Below, piece after piece: positions 54,812 through 64,000 of a DNA stretch of 64,000 nucleotides (positions are counted from its first letter, which is position 1; each line of letters begins with the position of its first letter). Source of the stretch: Crossaster papposus (taxonomy: Eukaryota; Echinodermata; Asteroidea; Velatida; Solasteridae); contig JBAIAA010000886.1 of the NCBI GenBank assembly GCA_037893245.1, positions 186,001 to 250,000 on the forward strand, in the 5' to 3' direction. The notes under the pieces were generated by a model that searched no databases, was not told the DNA's origin, and worked only from the letters and a program-made list of their open reading frames with translations. Made by a program: the position numbers and the translations under genes.

Positions 54812-54961
54812 TTTGGTGACAGAGTTTGGTGATGTGATGGGTTTAGAGAGAGACAGTAGCTCCTTATATGATGACACGGTGGTGACGTTGTCAATGACAC
54901 AGCTTAAGACACGTCTGATGAACATTGACAATACTGCCTTCTATCCGCTGTTGGAGGATGA
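54812..54961 (+). CDS. TBCK: TBCK exon 10, linker region
   Basis: 150 nt; acceptor TTTCTTTGTAG|, donor GATGA|GTGAGT, phase 2 to 2. Encodes LERDSSSLYDDTVVTLSMTQ and FYPLLEDE, which line up with the vertebrate RDRSSLLDDTTVTLS and FYPLLEDD. Confidence 0.93.
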
Positions 54962-55049
54962 GTGAGTTTATAAACTGTGGATAATATTCACTCGATCATT
55001 AACTTTTATGTCTCAAAAACGTTAGTTTCCTTGGACTGTGTTACAAGAT

Positions 55050-55291
55050 TTAACCAGTTCGCGCCGGATGACGTATATAAACGCAAAAATTTCCCCAAAT
55101 TCAAAACGGATTACGCATAAACACGCCAAGTTCAAGTTCAGAAATGTCTGTCAGCAGCGCGCAAGGCCGGAAATACGTGGGTGTGCTCCCCGGCACTATC
55201 AGCCTGAACCCGCTTCGGATCGAGTTTCGTTAAAAATAATCCCGCCCGTGGGCTTGGCGATGTTAAAATAATCCCGGCGCGAACTGGTTAA
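55050..55291. mobile_element. intact TTAA-flanked MITE, CCAGTTCGCGCCGG ends
   Basis: 234 bp between TTAA sites; perfect 14-bp ends CCAGTTCGCGCCGG / CCGGCGCGAACTGG. Diverged relatives at 13395-13705 and 56530-56775. piggyBac-type by target site (inference). Confidence 0.85.
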
Positions 55292-55839
55292 TAAAAGTAA
55301 AATGCGTTAGGTGCGACTTCTACGTGACTATAGCCCAACTGATCTGTAGAACGAGGAAAGTAGAACTAAGAGAATGGGTTCTAGACTCCCAACTTTTAAA
55401 CATTTCTTGTGCTTTCTTGGATTTTCTTGTGCAAAATGTTGCCCATTTGAATTACTAACCGATCCATTGGTTTTGGGGGGTTTGTTTGACAACATAACAA
55501 TTTATCTTTTTTGAGAGAATTTTGTTGTTGTTGAAAGTTTATAAATACTGCATGTATTTCTTCTTCTTCATTTTTTTCGCAATGCTTTTGATCTCTGATG
55601 GGTTTATTCTAAGTATTTTTAATAAATGTTATTCGTATGTAACATTATTATTATTAGTAGTATTTCTTTCTGATCCTGATTTGTAATTTTGATGCTTTCT
55701 CGTGTTTTTAATGCGATGTATTTTTAATGAATATATTTTCTGTGTAATACTTTTTTTAACGATGTAATTCTGATTTGAATTGTAATTTTAATGTATTTGC
55801 TGATTTTAATGGATTTTAAATCAACACTATTTTTCATGC

Positions 55840-55922
55840 CCAGTTGTATTGTACAGCACATTTGAATATATTTATATAGAATTTGTGCTAAACAAATATC
55901 ATTATTATTATTATTAATACAG
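55840..55922 (+). mobile_element. LINE/SINE 3' tail forming exon 11 splice acceptor
   Basis: TTTGTGCTAAACAAATATC followed by (ATT)n, the usual 3' end of CR1/L2-type copies, runs directly into TAATACAG|, the acceptor of exon 11. The element tail therefore supplies the sequence just upstream of a working splice site. Confidence 0.6.
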
Positions 55923-56022
55923 AAAGAACCCAATAAACCTGCCGACATCCGCCAGCTCCAATGATCTGTCAGAGACCGCCAGTCTACCACTCATCATCAG
56001 AGAAAAGGACATTGAATATCAG
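55923..56022 (+). CDS. TBCK: TBCK exon 11
   Basis: 100 nt; acceptor AATACAG|, donor TATCAG|GTAGAT, phase 2 to 0. Encodes [20 protein letters not shown] and IREKDIEYQ, the conserved lead-in to the TBC domain. Confidence 0.92.
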
Positions 56023-56039
56023 GTAGATAGACTGCTAAC

Positions 56040-56205
56040 TGGATCAAGGCTGTGGGGCACTGTGGTACATGGTTACGGTGTTTGACTCTAGGTGGGTTAG
56101 AACCCTACCAGGCAACATGGTGCTTGTGTTCTTAGGCAAGACACTTTGCTACAATTGCCTCTCTCCACCCCAGTAATGGGTACCTCCAAACACTTCCAAA
56201 CAGCC
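56040..56205 (+). mobile_element. SINE fragment
   Basis: tRNA-like head with GGGTTAGAACCC, then CTTAGGCAAGACACTTTGCT and CCTCTCTCCACCCCAGTAAT, the same body as 50965-51135. Lies 18 bases after the exon 11 donor. Confidence 0.65.
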
Positions 56206-56347
56206 TCGTTAATGTGAACTTATTTGTCAGTTACTTTTTAATAACTTCTCGGGGGGAAATATCCTGGAAACTTCCCTCATAACGAAAGAAATTGTGAATT
56301 CACAGTGCAAAGCCTGAAGGTAACCAATCTTTTTCTTGACCTTGTAG

Positions 56348-56482
56348 TTTCATCGCGTGGTCTTATATGACCGGCTACTGCGTGGCTACCCATACACCAT
56401 CGGTCGAGTCTTTCGCGAGTCACGCATAGACACCCCGCCATTGTACAGACCTGAAGTGTGGGCTGCATTGCTAGCAGTTGAG
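56348..56482 (+). CDS. TBCK: TBCK exon 12, TBC domain start
   Basis: 135 nt; acceptor TGACCTTGTAG|, donor GTTGAG|GTAAGT, phase 0. Encodes FHRVVLYDRLLRGYPYTIGR and IDTPPLYRPEVWAALLAVE, the R-x-x-W-x-x-L entry motif of TBC Rab-GAP domains. Confidence 0.93.
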
Positions 56483-56529
56483 GTAAGTTACTGGACCAGG
56501 ATGACATTTCTTGTTTGTAACGATTTCTC

Positions 56530-56775
56530 TCCTCAACCACTTTGCGTCAGATGACGTGTTTACACAGAAAAGTTTTTTTACGGGAATTCAAAATGAATGA
56601 CGAATAAACACGCCACAAGAAAGGCCGGAAAGATCTGTCAGTGACCACCTCGCAGCGAGCGAGACCGGAAATATCAGGGTGTGCTATCCACAAATGCTGG
56701 CCTGAACCCATCTCCGATCGAGGTTTATGAAAAACAATCTCGCGCCCGAGTCTGGTCAATGTCAAAATAAAGAGG
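56530..56775. mobile_element. diverged copy of TTAA-flanked MITE family
   Basis: Shares ATGACGTRTWTA, GGCCGGAAAGATCTGTCAG/GGTGTGCT and CTGAACCCRTCTCCGATCGA type blocks with 55050-55291, but the ends have decayed. In intron 12, orientation the same as 55050. Confidence 0.6.
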
Positions 56776-56814
56776 ACAGCAAGATGATTTTGATCTTTTT
56801 TTGGTTTGAATCAG

Positions 56815-57004
56815 GGTGATTTCAAGGACATGTATGACAGCATTGACAAGGAGACCCCTACAACTACAGACAGACAGATTGAAGTAGACATCCCACGTTG
56901 TCATCAGTACAGCGAGCTCCTCTCGTCTCCTGATGCTCACCGGAAATTCAAGCGGATACTTAAGGCTTGGGTGGTATCACACCCTCATCTGTCTTACTGG
57001 CAAG
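56815..57004 (+). CDS. TBCK: TBCK exon 13, TBC catalytic fingers
   Basis: 190 nt; acceptor TTTGAATCAG|, donor GGCAAG|GTGGGT, phase 0 to 1. Encodes [20 protein letters not shown] and the end HLSYWQ. The I-x-x-D-x-x-R arginine finger (IEVDIPR) and the Y-x-Q glutamine finger (YWQ) are both present, so Rab-GAP activity is plausible. Confidence 0.95.
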
Positions 57005-57286
57005 GTGGGTGTGGCTTGTGTCATAAGACTTTGAACACAAGAAGTTTATAAGGCTTCGTTTTTTGTCTTTGTCTAACGATATATACCTGATGCAAATGTG
57101 AATGCAAATTGAAATTAGCATCAGGAATGATTCACTACGAAATTCACTGGAAAGTTTGGGCAACAGCTTGGCACATCCTTGGCGCTTTAGGTACTACACA
57201 TTTCCCAGGTTTAAAATGCCATGTCCCACATTACGATGATCAGTTAATGTATGTCAACTTTGACGAGTTCTTTCTTTATATCACAG

Positions 57287-57337
57287 GTCTTGACTCCCTA
57301 AGTGCTCCATTTCTATTTCTCAATTTCAACAATGAAG
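57287..57337 (+). CDS. TBCK: TBCK exon 14, TBC domain
   Basis: 51-nt microexon-sized exon; acceptor TTTATATCACAG|, donor ATGAAG|GTAATG, phase 1 to 1. Encodes (G)LDSLSAPFLFLNFNNE, nearly the vertebrate GLDSLCAPFLYLNFNNE. Confidence 0.93.
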
Positions 57338-57586
57338 GTAATGTTGTATTCGCTTGTTTCTCAATTACTTCATGACTAGTTGAGATGTTACGAGTCTTGA
57401 TATTTTCCCGTATTGATGATTTCCTGGGCACTATTCAGGGTCCCTCTATTTACACACTTTGTCAACTCTACAGCATAGAGTTCATATTCTTGATTCTCAC
57501 AAATTATCAGGCATTATCATATCTTTTTCATAGTTCCAGGCTCTAGAAATCAATGGCTTTTTGTCAATTTGTTATTTAATTTACAG

Positions 57587-57670
57587 CCCTGGCCTATACC
57601 TGCCTGTCAGCCTTCATCCCTAAGTACTTATATAAGTTCTTCATGAAAGACAACTCAGCTGTCATACAAG
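57587..57670 (+). CDS. TBCK: TBCK exon 15, TBC domain
   Basis: 84 nt; acceptor ATTTAATTTACAG|, donor ACAAG|GTTTGT (weaker donor), phase 1 to 1. Encodes [20 protein letters not shown] and KDNSAVIQ. Confidence 0.93.
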
Positions 57671-57744
57671 GTTTGTTATAAGAATATTGAATTTTAAATT
57701 TACATCTCCCAACGCAAATGCCATCTTATGAATATCTTGGTTAC

Positions 57745-57835
57745 CATACCTAAACTGGCTAGCTCGGTGGTCAAGTAGTTAAGACTCTGCTCAAGAAAGC
57801 AGAATGTCTCGGGTTCGGGTCCCATTTGAGTAGTT
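57745..57835 (+). mobile_element. tRNA-like SINE in TBCK intron 15
   Basis: TGGCTAGCTCGGTGGTCAAG (A-box region) and B-box GGTTCGGGTCC are correctly spaced for a tRNA-like promoter; the anticodon arm is irregular. Probably a 5' SINE part and not a tRNA gene. Confidence 0.6.
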
Positions 57836-58095
57836 TATGAATTGTTTTCACAATCACTCTGGATACAGTGTTTATAAAACATGCTGTTAAAAGAGAAACC
57901 AAATATGGAATTTACATCACCCTAACGCAAATTCTGCATACCAAACAACTCTAATGCAAGCGGTGTACACCCAATTTTCAGCATTCAGACCTTTTTTCAG
58001 CATTTCAAATTTGCTACGACTAAAATGTGTTTTAGTTTTAGTGGGAAGATCACTTCTTGATTGCCAATCGGTGATGATTTGATTCTTTTGTACAG

Positions 58096-58218
58096 AGTAC
58101 TTGGCTGTGTTCTCGCACCTGATAGCATTTCACGACCCGGAGCTGAGTAATCACATGAACAGTATCGGGTTTATACCGGAGCTCTATGCCATACCCTGGT
58201 TCCTGACAATGTTCTCAC
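58096..58218 (+). CDS. TBCK: TBCK exon 16, TBC domain (last exon seen)
   Basis: 123 nt; acceptor TTTTGTACAG|, donor TCTCAC|GTAAGT, phase 1 to 1. Encodes [20 protein letters not shown] and [18 protein letters not shown]. Vertebrate TBCK continues MFTHVFPLHK in the next exon, which is not in the window. Reading through the donor gives TCA-CGT-AAG-TTT-TAA, a stop after three codons, so the splice is essential. Its last 48 bases seed the array to the right. Confidence 0.94.
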
Positions 58219-61200
58219 GTAAGTTTTAATGGTACCTTGCTCTATGACATCACCCTTATACCGGAGCTCTACGCTATACCTTGGCTCCTGACAATGTTCT
58301 CACGTAAGTTTTAATGGTACCTTGCTCTACGACATCACCCTTATACCGGAGCTCTATGCCATACCCTGGTTCCTGACAATGTTCTCACGTAAGTTTTAAT
58401 GGTACCTTGCTCTATGACATCACCCTTATACCGGAGCTCTACGCCATACCCTGGTTCCTGACAATGTTCTCACGTAAGTTTTAATGGTACCTTGCTCTAC
58501 GACATCACCCTTATACCGGAGCTCTATGCCATACCTTGGTTCCTGACAATGTTCTCACGTAAGTTTTAATGGTACCTTGCTCTATGACATCACCCTTATA
58601 CCGGAGCTCTATGCTATACCTTGGTTCCTGACAATGTTCTCACGTAAGTTTTAATGGTACCTTGCTCTACGACATCACCCTTATACCGGAGCTCTATGCT
58701 ATACCTTGGTTCCTGACAATGTTCTCACGTAAGTTTTAATGGTACCTTGCTCTATGACATCACCCTTATACCGGAGCTCTATGCTATACCTTGGTTCCTA
58801 ACAATGTTCTCACGTAAGTTTTAATGGTACCTTGCTCTACGACATCACCCTTATACCGGAGCTCTATGCCATACCTTGGTTCCTGACAATGTTCTCACGT
58901 AAGTTTTAATGGTACCTTGCTCTACGACATCACCCTTATACCGGAGCTCTATGCCATACCCTGGTTCCTGACAATGTTCTCACGTAAGTTTTAATGGTAC
59001 CTTGCTCTACGACATCACCCTTATACCGGAGCTCTATGCTATACCTTGGTTCCTGACAATGTTCTCACGTAAGTTTTAATGGTACCTTGCTCTATGACAT
59101 CACCCTTATACCGGAGCTCTATGCCATACCTTGGTTCCTAACAATGTTCTCACGTAAGTTTTAATGGTACCTTGCTCTATGACATCACCCTTATACCGGA
59201 GCTCTATGCTATACCTTGGTTCCTAACAATGTTCTCACGTAAGTTTTAATGGTACCTTGCTCTACGACATCACCCTTATACCGGAGCTCTATGCTATACC
59301 TTGGTTCCTGACAATGTTCTCACGTAAGTTTTAATGGTACCTTGCTCTACGACATCACCCTTATACCGGAGCTCTATGCCATACCTTGGTTCCTGACAAT
59401 GTTCTCACGTAAGTTTTAATGGTACCTTGCTCTACGACATCACCCTTATACCGGAGCTCTATGCCATACCCGGGTTCCTGACAATGTTCTCACGTAAGTT
59501 TTAATGGTACCTTGCTCTACGACATCACCCTTATACCGGAGCTCTATGCTATACCTTGGTTCCTGACAATGTTCTCACATAAGTTTTGACGGTACCTTGC
59601 TCTATGACATCACCCTTATACCGGAGCTCTATGCCATACCCTGGTTCCTGACAATGTTCTCACGTAAGTTTTAATGGTACCTTGCTGTACGACATCACCC
59701 TTATACCGGAGCTCTATGCCATACCTTGGTTCCTGACAATGTTCTCACGTAAGTTTTAATGGTACCTTGCTGTACGACATCACCCTTATACCGGAGCTCT
59801 ATGCCATACCTTGGTTCCTGACAATGTTCTCACGTAAGTTTTAATGGTACCTTGCTCTATGACATCACCCTTATACCGGAGCTCTATGCCATACCTTGGT
59901 TCCTGACAATGTTCTCACGTAAGTTTTAATGGTACCTTGCTCTATGACATCACCCTTATACCGGAGCTCTATGCTATACCTTGGTTCCTGACAATGTTCT
60001 CACGTAAGTTTTAATGGTACCTTGCTCTATGACATCACCCTTATACCGGAGCTCTATGCCATACCTTGGTTCCTGACAATGTTCTCACGTAAGTTTTAAT
60101 GGTACCTTGCTCTACGACATCACCCTTATACCGGAGCTCTATGCCATACCCTGGTTCCTGACAATGTTCTCACGTAAGTTTTAATGGTACCTTGCTGTAC
60201 GACATCACCCTTATACCGGAGCTCTATGCCATACCTTGGTTCCTGACAATGTTCTCACGTAAGTTTTAATGGTACCTTGCTCTATGACATCACCCTTATA
60301 CCGGAGCTCTATGCCATACCTTGGTTCCTAACAATGTTCTCACGTAAGTTTTAATGGTACCTTGCTCTACGACATCACCCTTATACCGGAGCTCTATGCT
60401 ATACCTTGGTTCCTGACAATGTTCTCACATAAGTTTTGACGGTACCTTGCTCTATGACATCACCCTTATACCGGAGCTCTATGCTATACCTTGGTTCCTG
60501 ACAATGTTCTCACGTAAGTTTTGATGGTACCTTGCTCTACGACATCACCCTTATACCGGAGCTCTATGCCATACCCTGGTTCCTGACAATGTTCTCACGT
60601 AAGTTTTAATGGTACCTTGCTCTACGACATCACCCTTATACCGGAGCTCTATGCCATACCCTGGTTCCTGACAATGTTCTCACGTAAGTTTTAATGGTAC
60701 CTTGCTCTATGACATCACCCTTATACCGGAGCTCTATGCCATACCTTGGTTCCTGACAATGTTCTCACGTAAGTTTTAATGGTACCTTGCTCTATGACAT
60801 CACCCTTATACCGGAGCTCTACGCCATACCCTGGTTCCTGACAATGTTCTCACGTAAGTTTTAATGGTACCTTGCTCTACGACATCACCCTTATACCGGA
60901 GCTCTATGCCATACCTTGGTTCCTGACAATGTTCTCACGTAAGTTTTAATGGTACCTTGCTGTACGACATCACCCTTATACCGGAGCTCTATGCCATACC
61001 TTGGTTCCTGACAATGTTCTCACGTAAGTTTTAATGGTACCTTGCTCTATGACATCACCCTTATACCGGAGCTCTATGCCATACCTTGGTTCCTAACAAT
61101 GTTCTCACGTAAGTTTTAATGGTACCTTGCTCTACGACATCACCCTTATACCGGAGCTCTATGCTATACCTTGGTTCCTGACAATGTTCTCACATAAGTT

Positions 61201-64000
61201 TTGACGGTACCTTGCTCTATGACATCACCCTTATACCGGAGCTCTATGCTATACCTTGGTTCCTGACAATGTTCTCACGTAAGTTTTAATGGTACCTTGC
61301 TCTATGACATCACCCTTATACCGGAGCTCTATGCCATACCTTGGTTCCTGACAATGTTCTCACGTAAGTTTTGATGGTACCTTGCTCTACGACATCACCC
61401 TTATACCGGAGCTCTATGCTATACCTTGGTTCCTGACAATGTTCTCACGTAAGTTTTAATGGTACCTTGCTCTACGACATCACCCTTATACCGGAGCTCT
61501 ATGCCATACCTTGGTTCCTGACAATGTTCTCACGTAAGTTTTGATGGTACCTTGCTCTACGACATCACCCTTATACCGGAGCTCTATGCCATACCTTGGT
61601 TCCTGACAATGTTCTCACGTAAGTTTTAATGGTACCTTGCTCTACGACATCACCCTTATACCGGAGCTCTATGCTATACCTTGGTTCCTGACAATGTTCT
61701 CACGTAAGTTTTAATGGTACCTTGCTCTATGACATCACCCTTATACCGGAGCTCTATGCCATACCCTGGTTCCTGACAATGTTCTCACGTAAGTTTTAAT
61801 GGTACCTTGCTCTACGACATCACCCTTATACCGGAGCTCTATGCCATACCTTGGTTCCTGACAATGTTCTCACGTAAGTTTTAATGGTACCTTGCTCTAT
61901 GACATCACCCTTATACCGGAGCTCTATGCCATACCTTGGTTCCTGACAATGTTCTCACGTAAGTTTTAATGGTACCTTGCTCTACGACATCACCCTTATA
62001 CCGGAGCTCTACGCCATACCTTGGTTCCTGACAATGTTCTCACGTAAGTTTTAATGGTACCTTGCTGTACGACATCACCCTTATACCGGAGCTCTATGCC
62101 ATACCTTGGTTCCTGACAATGTTCTCACGTAAGTTTTAATGGTACCTTGCTCTACGACATCACCCTTATACCGGAGCTCTATGCTATACCTTGGTTCCTG
62201 ACAATGTTCTCACGTAAGTTTTAATGGTACCTTGCTCTACGACATCACCCTTATACCGGAGCTCTACGCCATACCCTGGTTCCTGACAATGTTCTCACGT
62301 AAGTTTTAATGGTACCTTGCTCTACGACATCACCCTTATACCGGAGCTCTATGCCATACCTTGGTTCCTGACAATGTTCTCACGTAAGTTTTAATGGTAC
62401 CTTGCTCTACGACATCACCCTTATACCGAAGCTCTACGCCATACCTTGGTTCCTGACAATGTTCTCACGTAAGTTTTAATGGTACCTTGCTCTACGACAT
62501 CACCCTTATACCGGAGCTCTATGCCATACCTTGGTTCCTGACAATGTTCTCACGTAAGTTTTAATGGTACCTTGCTCTATGACATCACCCTTATACCGGA
62601 GCTCTACGCTTTACCCTGGTTCCTGACAATGTTCTCACGTAGGTTTTGATGGTACCTTGCTGTACGACATCACCCTTATACCGAAGCTCTACGCTTTACC
62701 CTGGTTCCTGACAATGTTCTCACGTAAGTTTTAATGGTACCTTGCTCTACGACATCACCCTTATACCGGAGCTCTACGCTATACCTTGGTTCCTGACAAT
62801 GTTCTCACGTAAGTTTTAATGGTACCTTGCTCTATGACATCACCCTTATACCGGAGCTCTATGCCATACCTTGGTTCCTGACAATGTTTTCACGTAAGTT
62901 TTAATGGTACCTTGCTCTATGACATCACCCTTATACCGGAGCTCTATGCCATACCTTGGTTCCTGACAATGTTTTCACGTAAGTTTTAATGGTACCTTGC
63001 TCTATGACATCACCCTTATACCTGAGCTCTATGCCATACCCTGGTTCCTGACAATGTTCTCACGTAAGTTTTAATGGTACCTTGCTCTACGATATCACCC
63101 TTATACCGGAGCTCTATGCTATACCTTGGTTCCTAACAATGTTCTCACGTAAGTTTTAATGGTACCTTGCTCTATGACATCACCCTTATACCGGAGCTCT
63201 ACGCTATACCTTGGTTCCTAACAATGTTCTCACGTAAGTTTTAATGGTACCTTGCTCTATGACATCACCCTTATACCGAAGCTCTATGCCATACCCTGGT
63301 TCCTGACAATGTTCTCACGTAAGTTTTAATGGTACCTTGCTGTACGACATCACCCTTATACCGGAGCTCTATGCCATACCTTGGTTCCTAACAATGTTCT
63401 CACGTAAGTTTTGATGGTACCTTGCTGTACGACATCACCCTTATACCGAAGCTCTACGCTTTACCCTGGTTCCTGACAATGTTCTCACGTAAGTTTTAAT
63501 GGTACCTTGCTCTACGACATCACCCTTATACCGGAGCTCTATGCCATACCTTGGTTCCTGACAATGTTCTCACGTAAGTTTTAATGGTACCTTGCTCTAT
63601 GACATCACCCTTATACCGGAGCTCTATGCCATACCTTGGTTCCTGACAATGTTCTCACGTAAGTTTTGATGGTACCTTGCTGTACGACATCACCCTTATA
63701 CCGAAGCTCTACGCTTTACCCTGGTTCCTGACAATGTTCTCACGTAAGTTTTAATGGTACCTTGCTCTACGACATCACCCTTATACCGGAGCTCTATGCC
63801 ATACCTTGGTTCCTGACAATGTTCTCACGTAAGTTTTAATGGTACCTTGCTCTATGACATCACCCTTATACCGGAGCTCTATGCCATACCCTGGTTCCTG
63901 ACAATATTCTCACGTAAGTTTTAATGGTACCTTGCTCTATGACATCACCCTTATACCGGAGCTCTACGCTATACCTTGGTTCCTAACAATGTTCTCACGT
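58171..64000 (+). repeat. 85-bp tandem array of exon 16 3' end plus 5' splice site
   Basis: At least 68 complete units, exactly 85 bp each. TTATACCGGAGCTC starts at 58171, 58256, 58341 and, 68 periods later, at 63951, so there is no net indel over 5.8 kb. Each unit contains 48 bases of exon (TTATACCGGAGCTC...TTCTCAC), the donor GTAAGTTTTAATGG and the spacer TACCTTGCTCTACGACATCA. Variation is by substitution only at a few sites (TACGCC/TATGCC/TATGCT, CCCTGG/CCTTGG, CTGAC/CTAAC, CTCTAC/CTGTAC). A few units have a mutated donor (CACATAAG near 59577, 60427 and 61192). The array continues past the window end. Confidence 0.98.

Noticed and set aside
57109..57286. ORF extension upstream of TBCK exon 14
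   Set aside because: Open by chance in intron 13; TBCK alignment and the TATATCACAG acceptor place the exon start at 57287.
58171..64000. CRISPR array or coding tandem-repeat protein
   Set aside because: The host is eukaryotic, there are no unique spacers, and every unit contains an in-frame TAA after the donor; the unit is clearly TBCK exon end plus intron.

Overview
This is eukaryotic DNA from a marine invertebrate. It is intron-rich, AT-biased and packed with transposable elements. A TBCK ortholog close to the human protein, a FLYWCH/MULE gene, a Link-domain protein, a DIRS-type retrotransposon, CR1/L2-like LINE fragments, tRNA-derived SINEs and many MITEs fit a non-vertebrate deuterostome, such as an echinoderm or hemichordate, best. 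That placement is inference: several repeats resemble ones I associate with echinoderms, and no rRNA or mitochondrial marker is present to settle it. There are no bacterial operons, CRISPR arrays or phage genes.

Layout. 1-3.3 kb: non-coding, with small inverted repeats. 3.3-10.0 kb: a 2.14-kb segment in three tandem copies, each carrying tRNA-like SINE heads on the minus strand and a TIR element; the first copy holds an extra MITE that shows the filled and empty site side by side. 11.0-11.4 kb: one minus-strand coding exon with a CxxC...CxxC module. 11.6-14.3 kb: TIR elements. 14.3-17.3 kb: nothing recognised. 17.3-22.7 kb: a DIRS element, complete in architecture (inverted terminal repeats, Gag, RT/RNase H, tyrosine recombinase, internal complementary region), nested in a hAT-like element. 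22.7-26.4 kb: long hairpins and MITEs. 27.4-28.9 kb: the last two exons of a minus-strand Link-domain gene. 30.0-33.5 kb: a CR1/L2-like LINE whose endonuclease domain is split by a 1.7-kb composite of minisatellite and MITE. 33.5-40.6 kb: minisatellites, three of the loci in this wider region having inverted flanking arms. 41.3-44.2 kb: a minus-strand gene with two FLYWCH zinc fingers and a MULE transposase domain. 46.6-64 kb: TBCK on the plus strand, 15 coding exons seen, running off the window.

The most unusual feature is in TBCK. At three exons the 3' end of the exon, together with its 5' splice site, has been duplicated into the downstream intron: once after exon 2, eight copies of a 131-bp unit at exon 8, and at least 68 copies of an 85-bp unit at exon 16 that run to the window edge without one indel in register. 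TBCK is known in vertebrates as a pseudokinase/TBC/rhodanese protein of the FERRY complex. The window covers the pseudokinase part and the first part of the TBC domain; the end of the TBC domain and the rhodanese domain lie beyond it.
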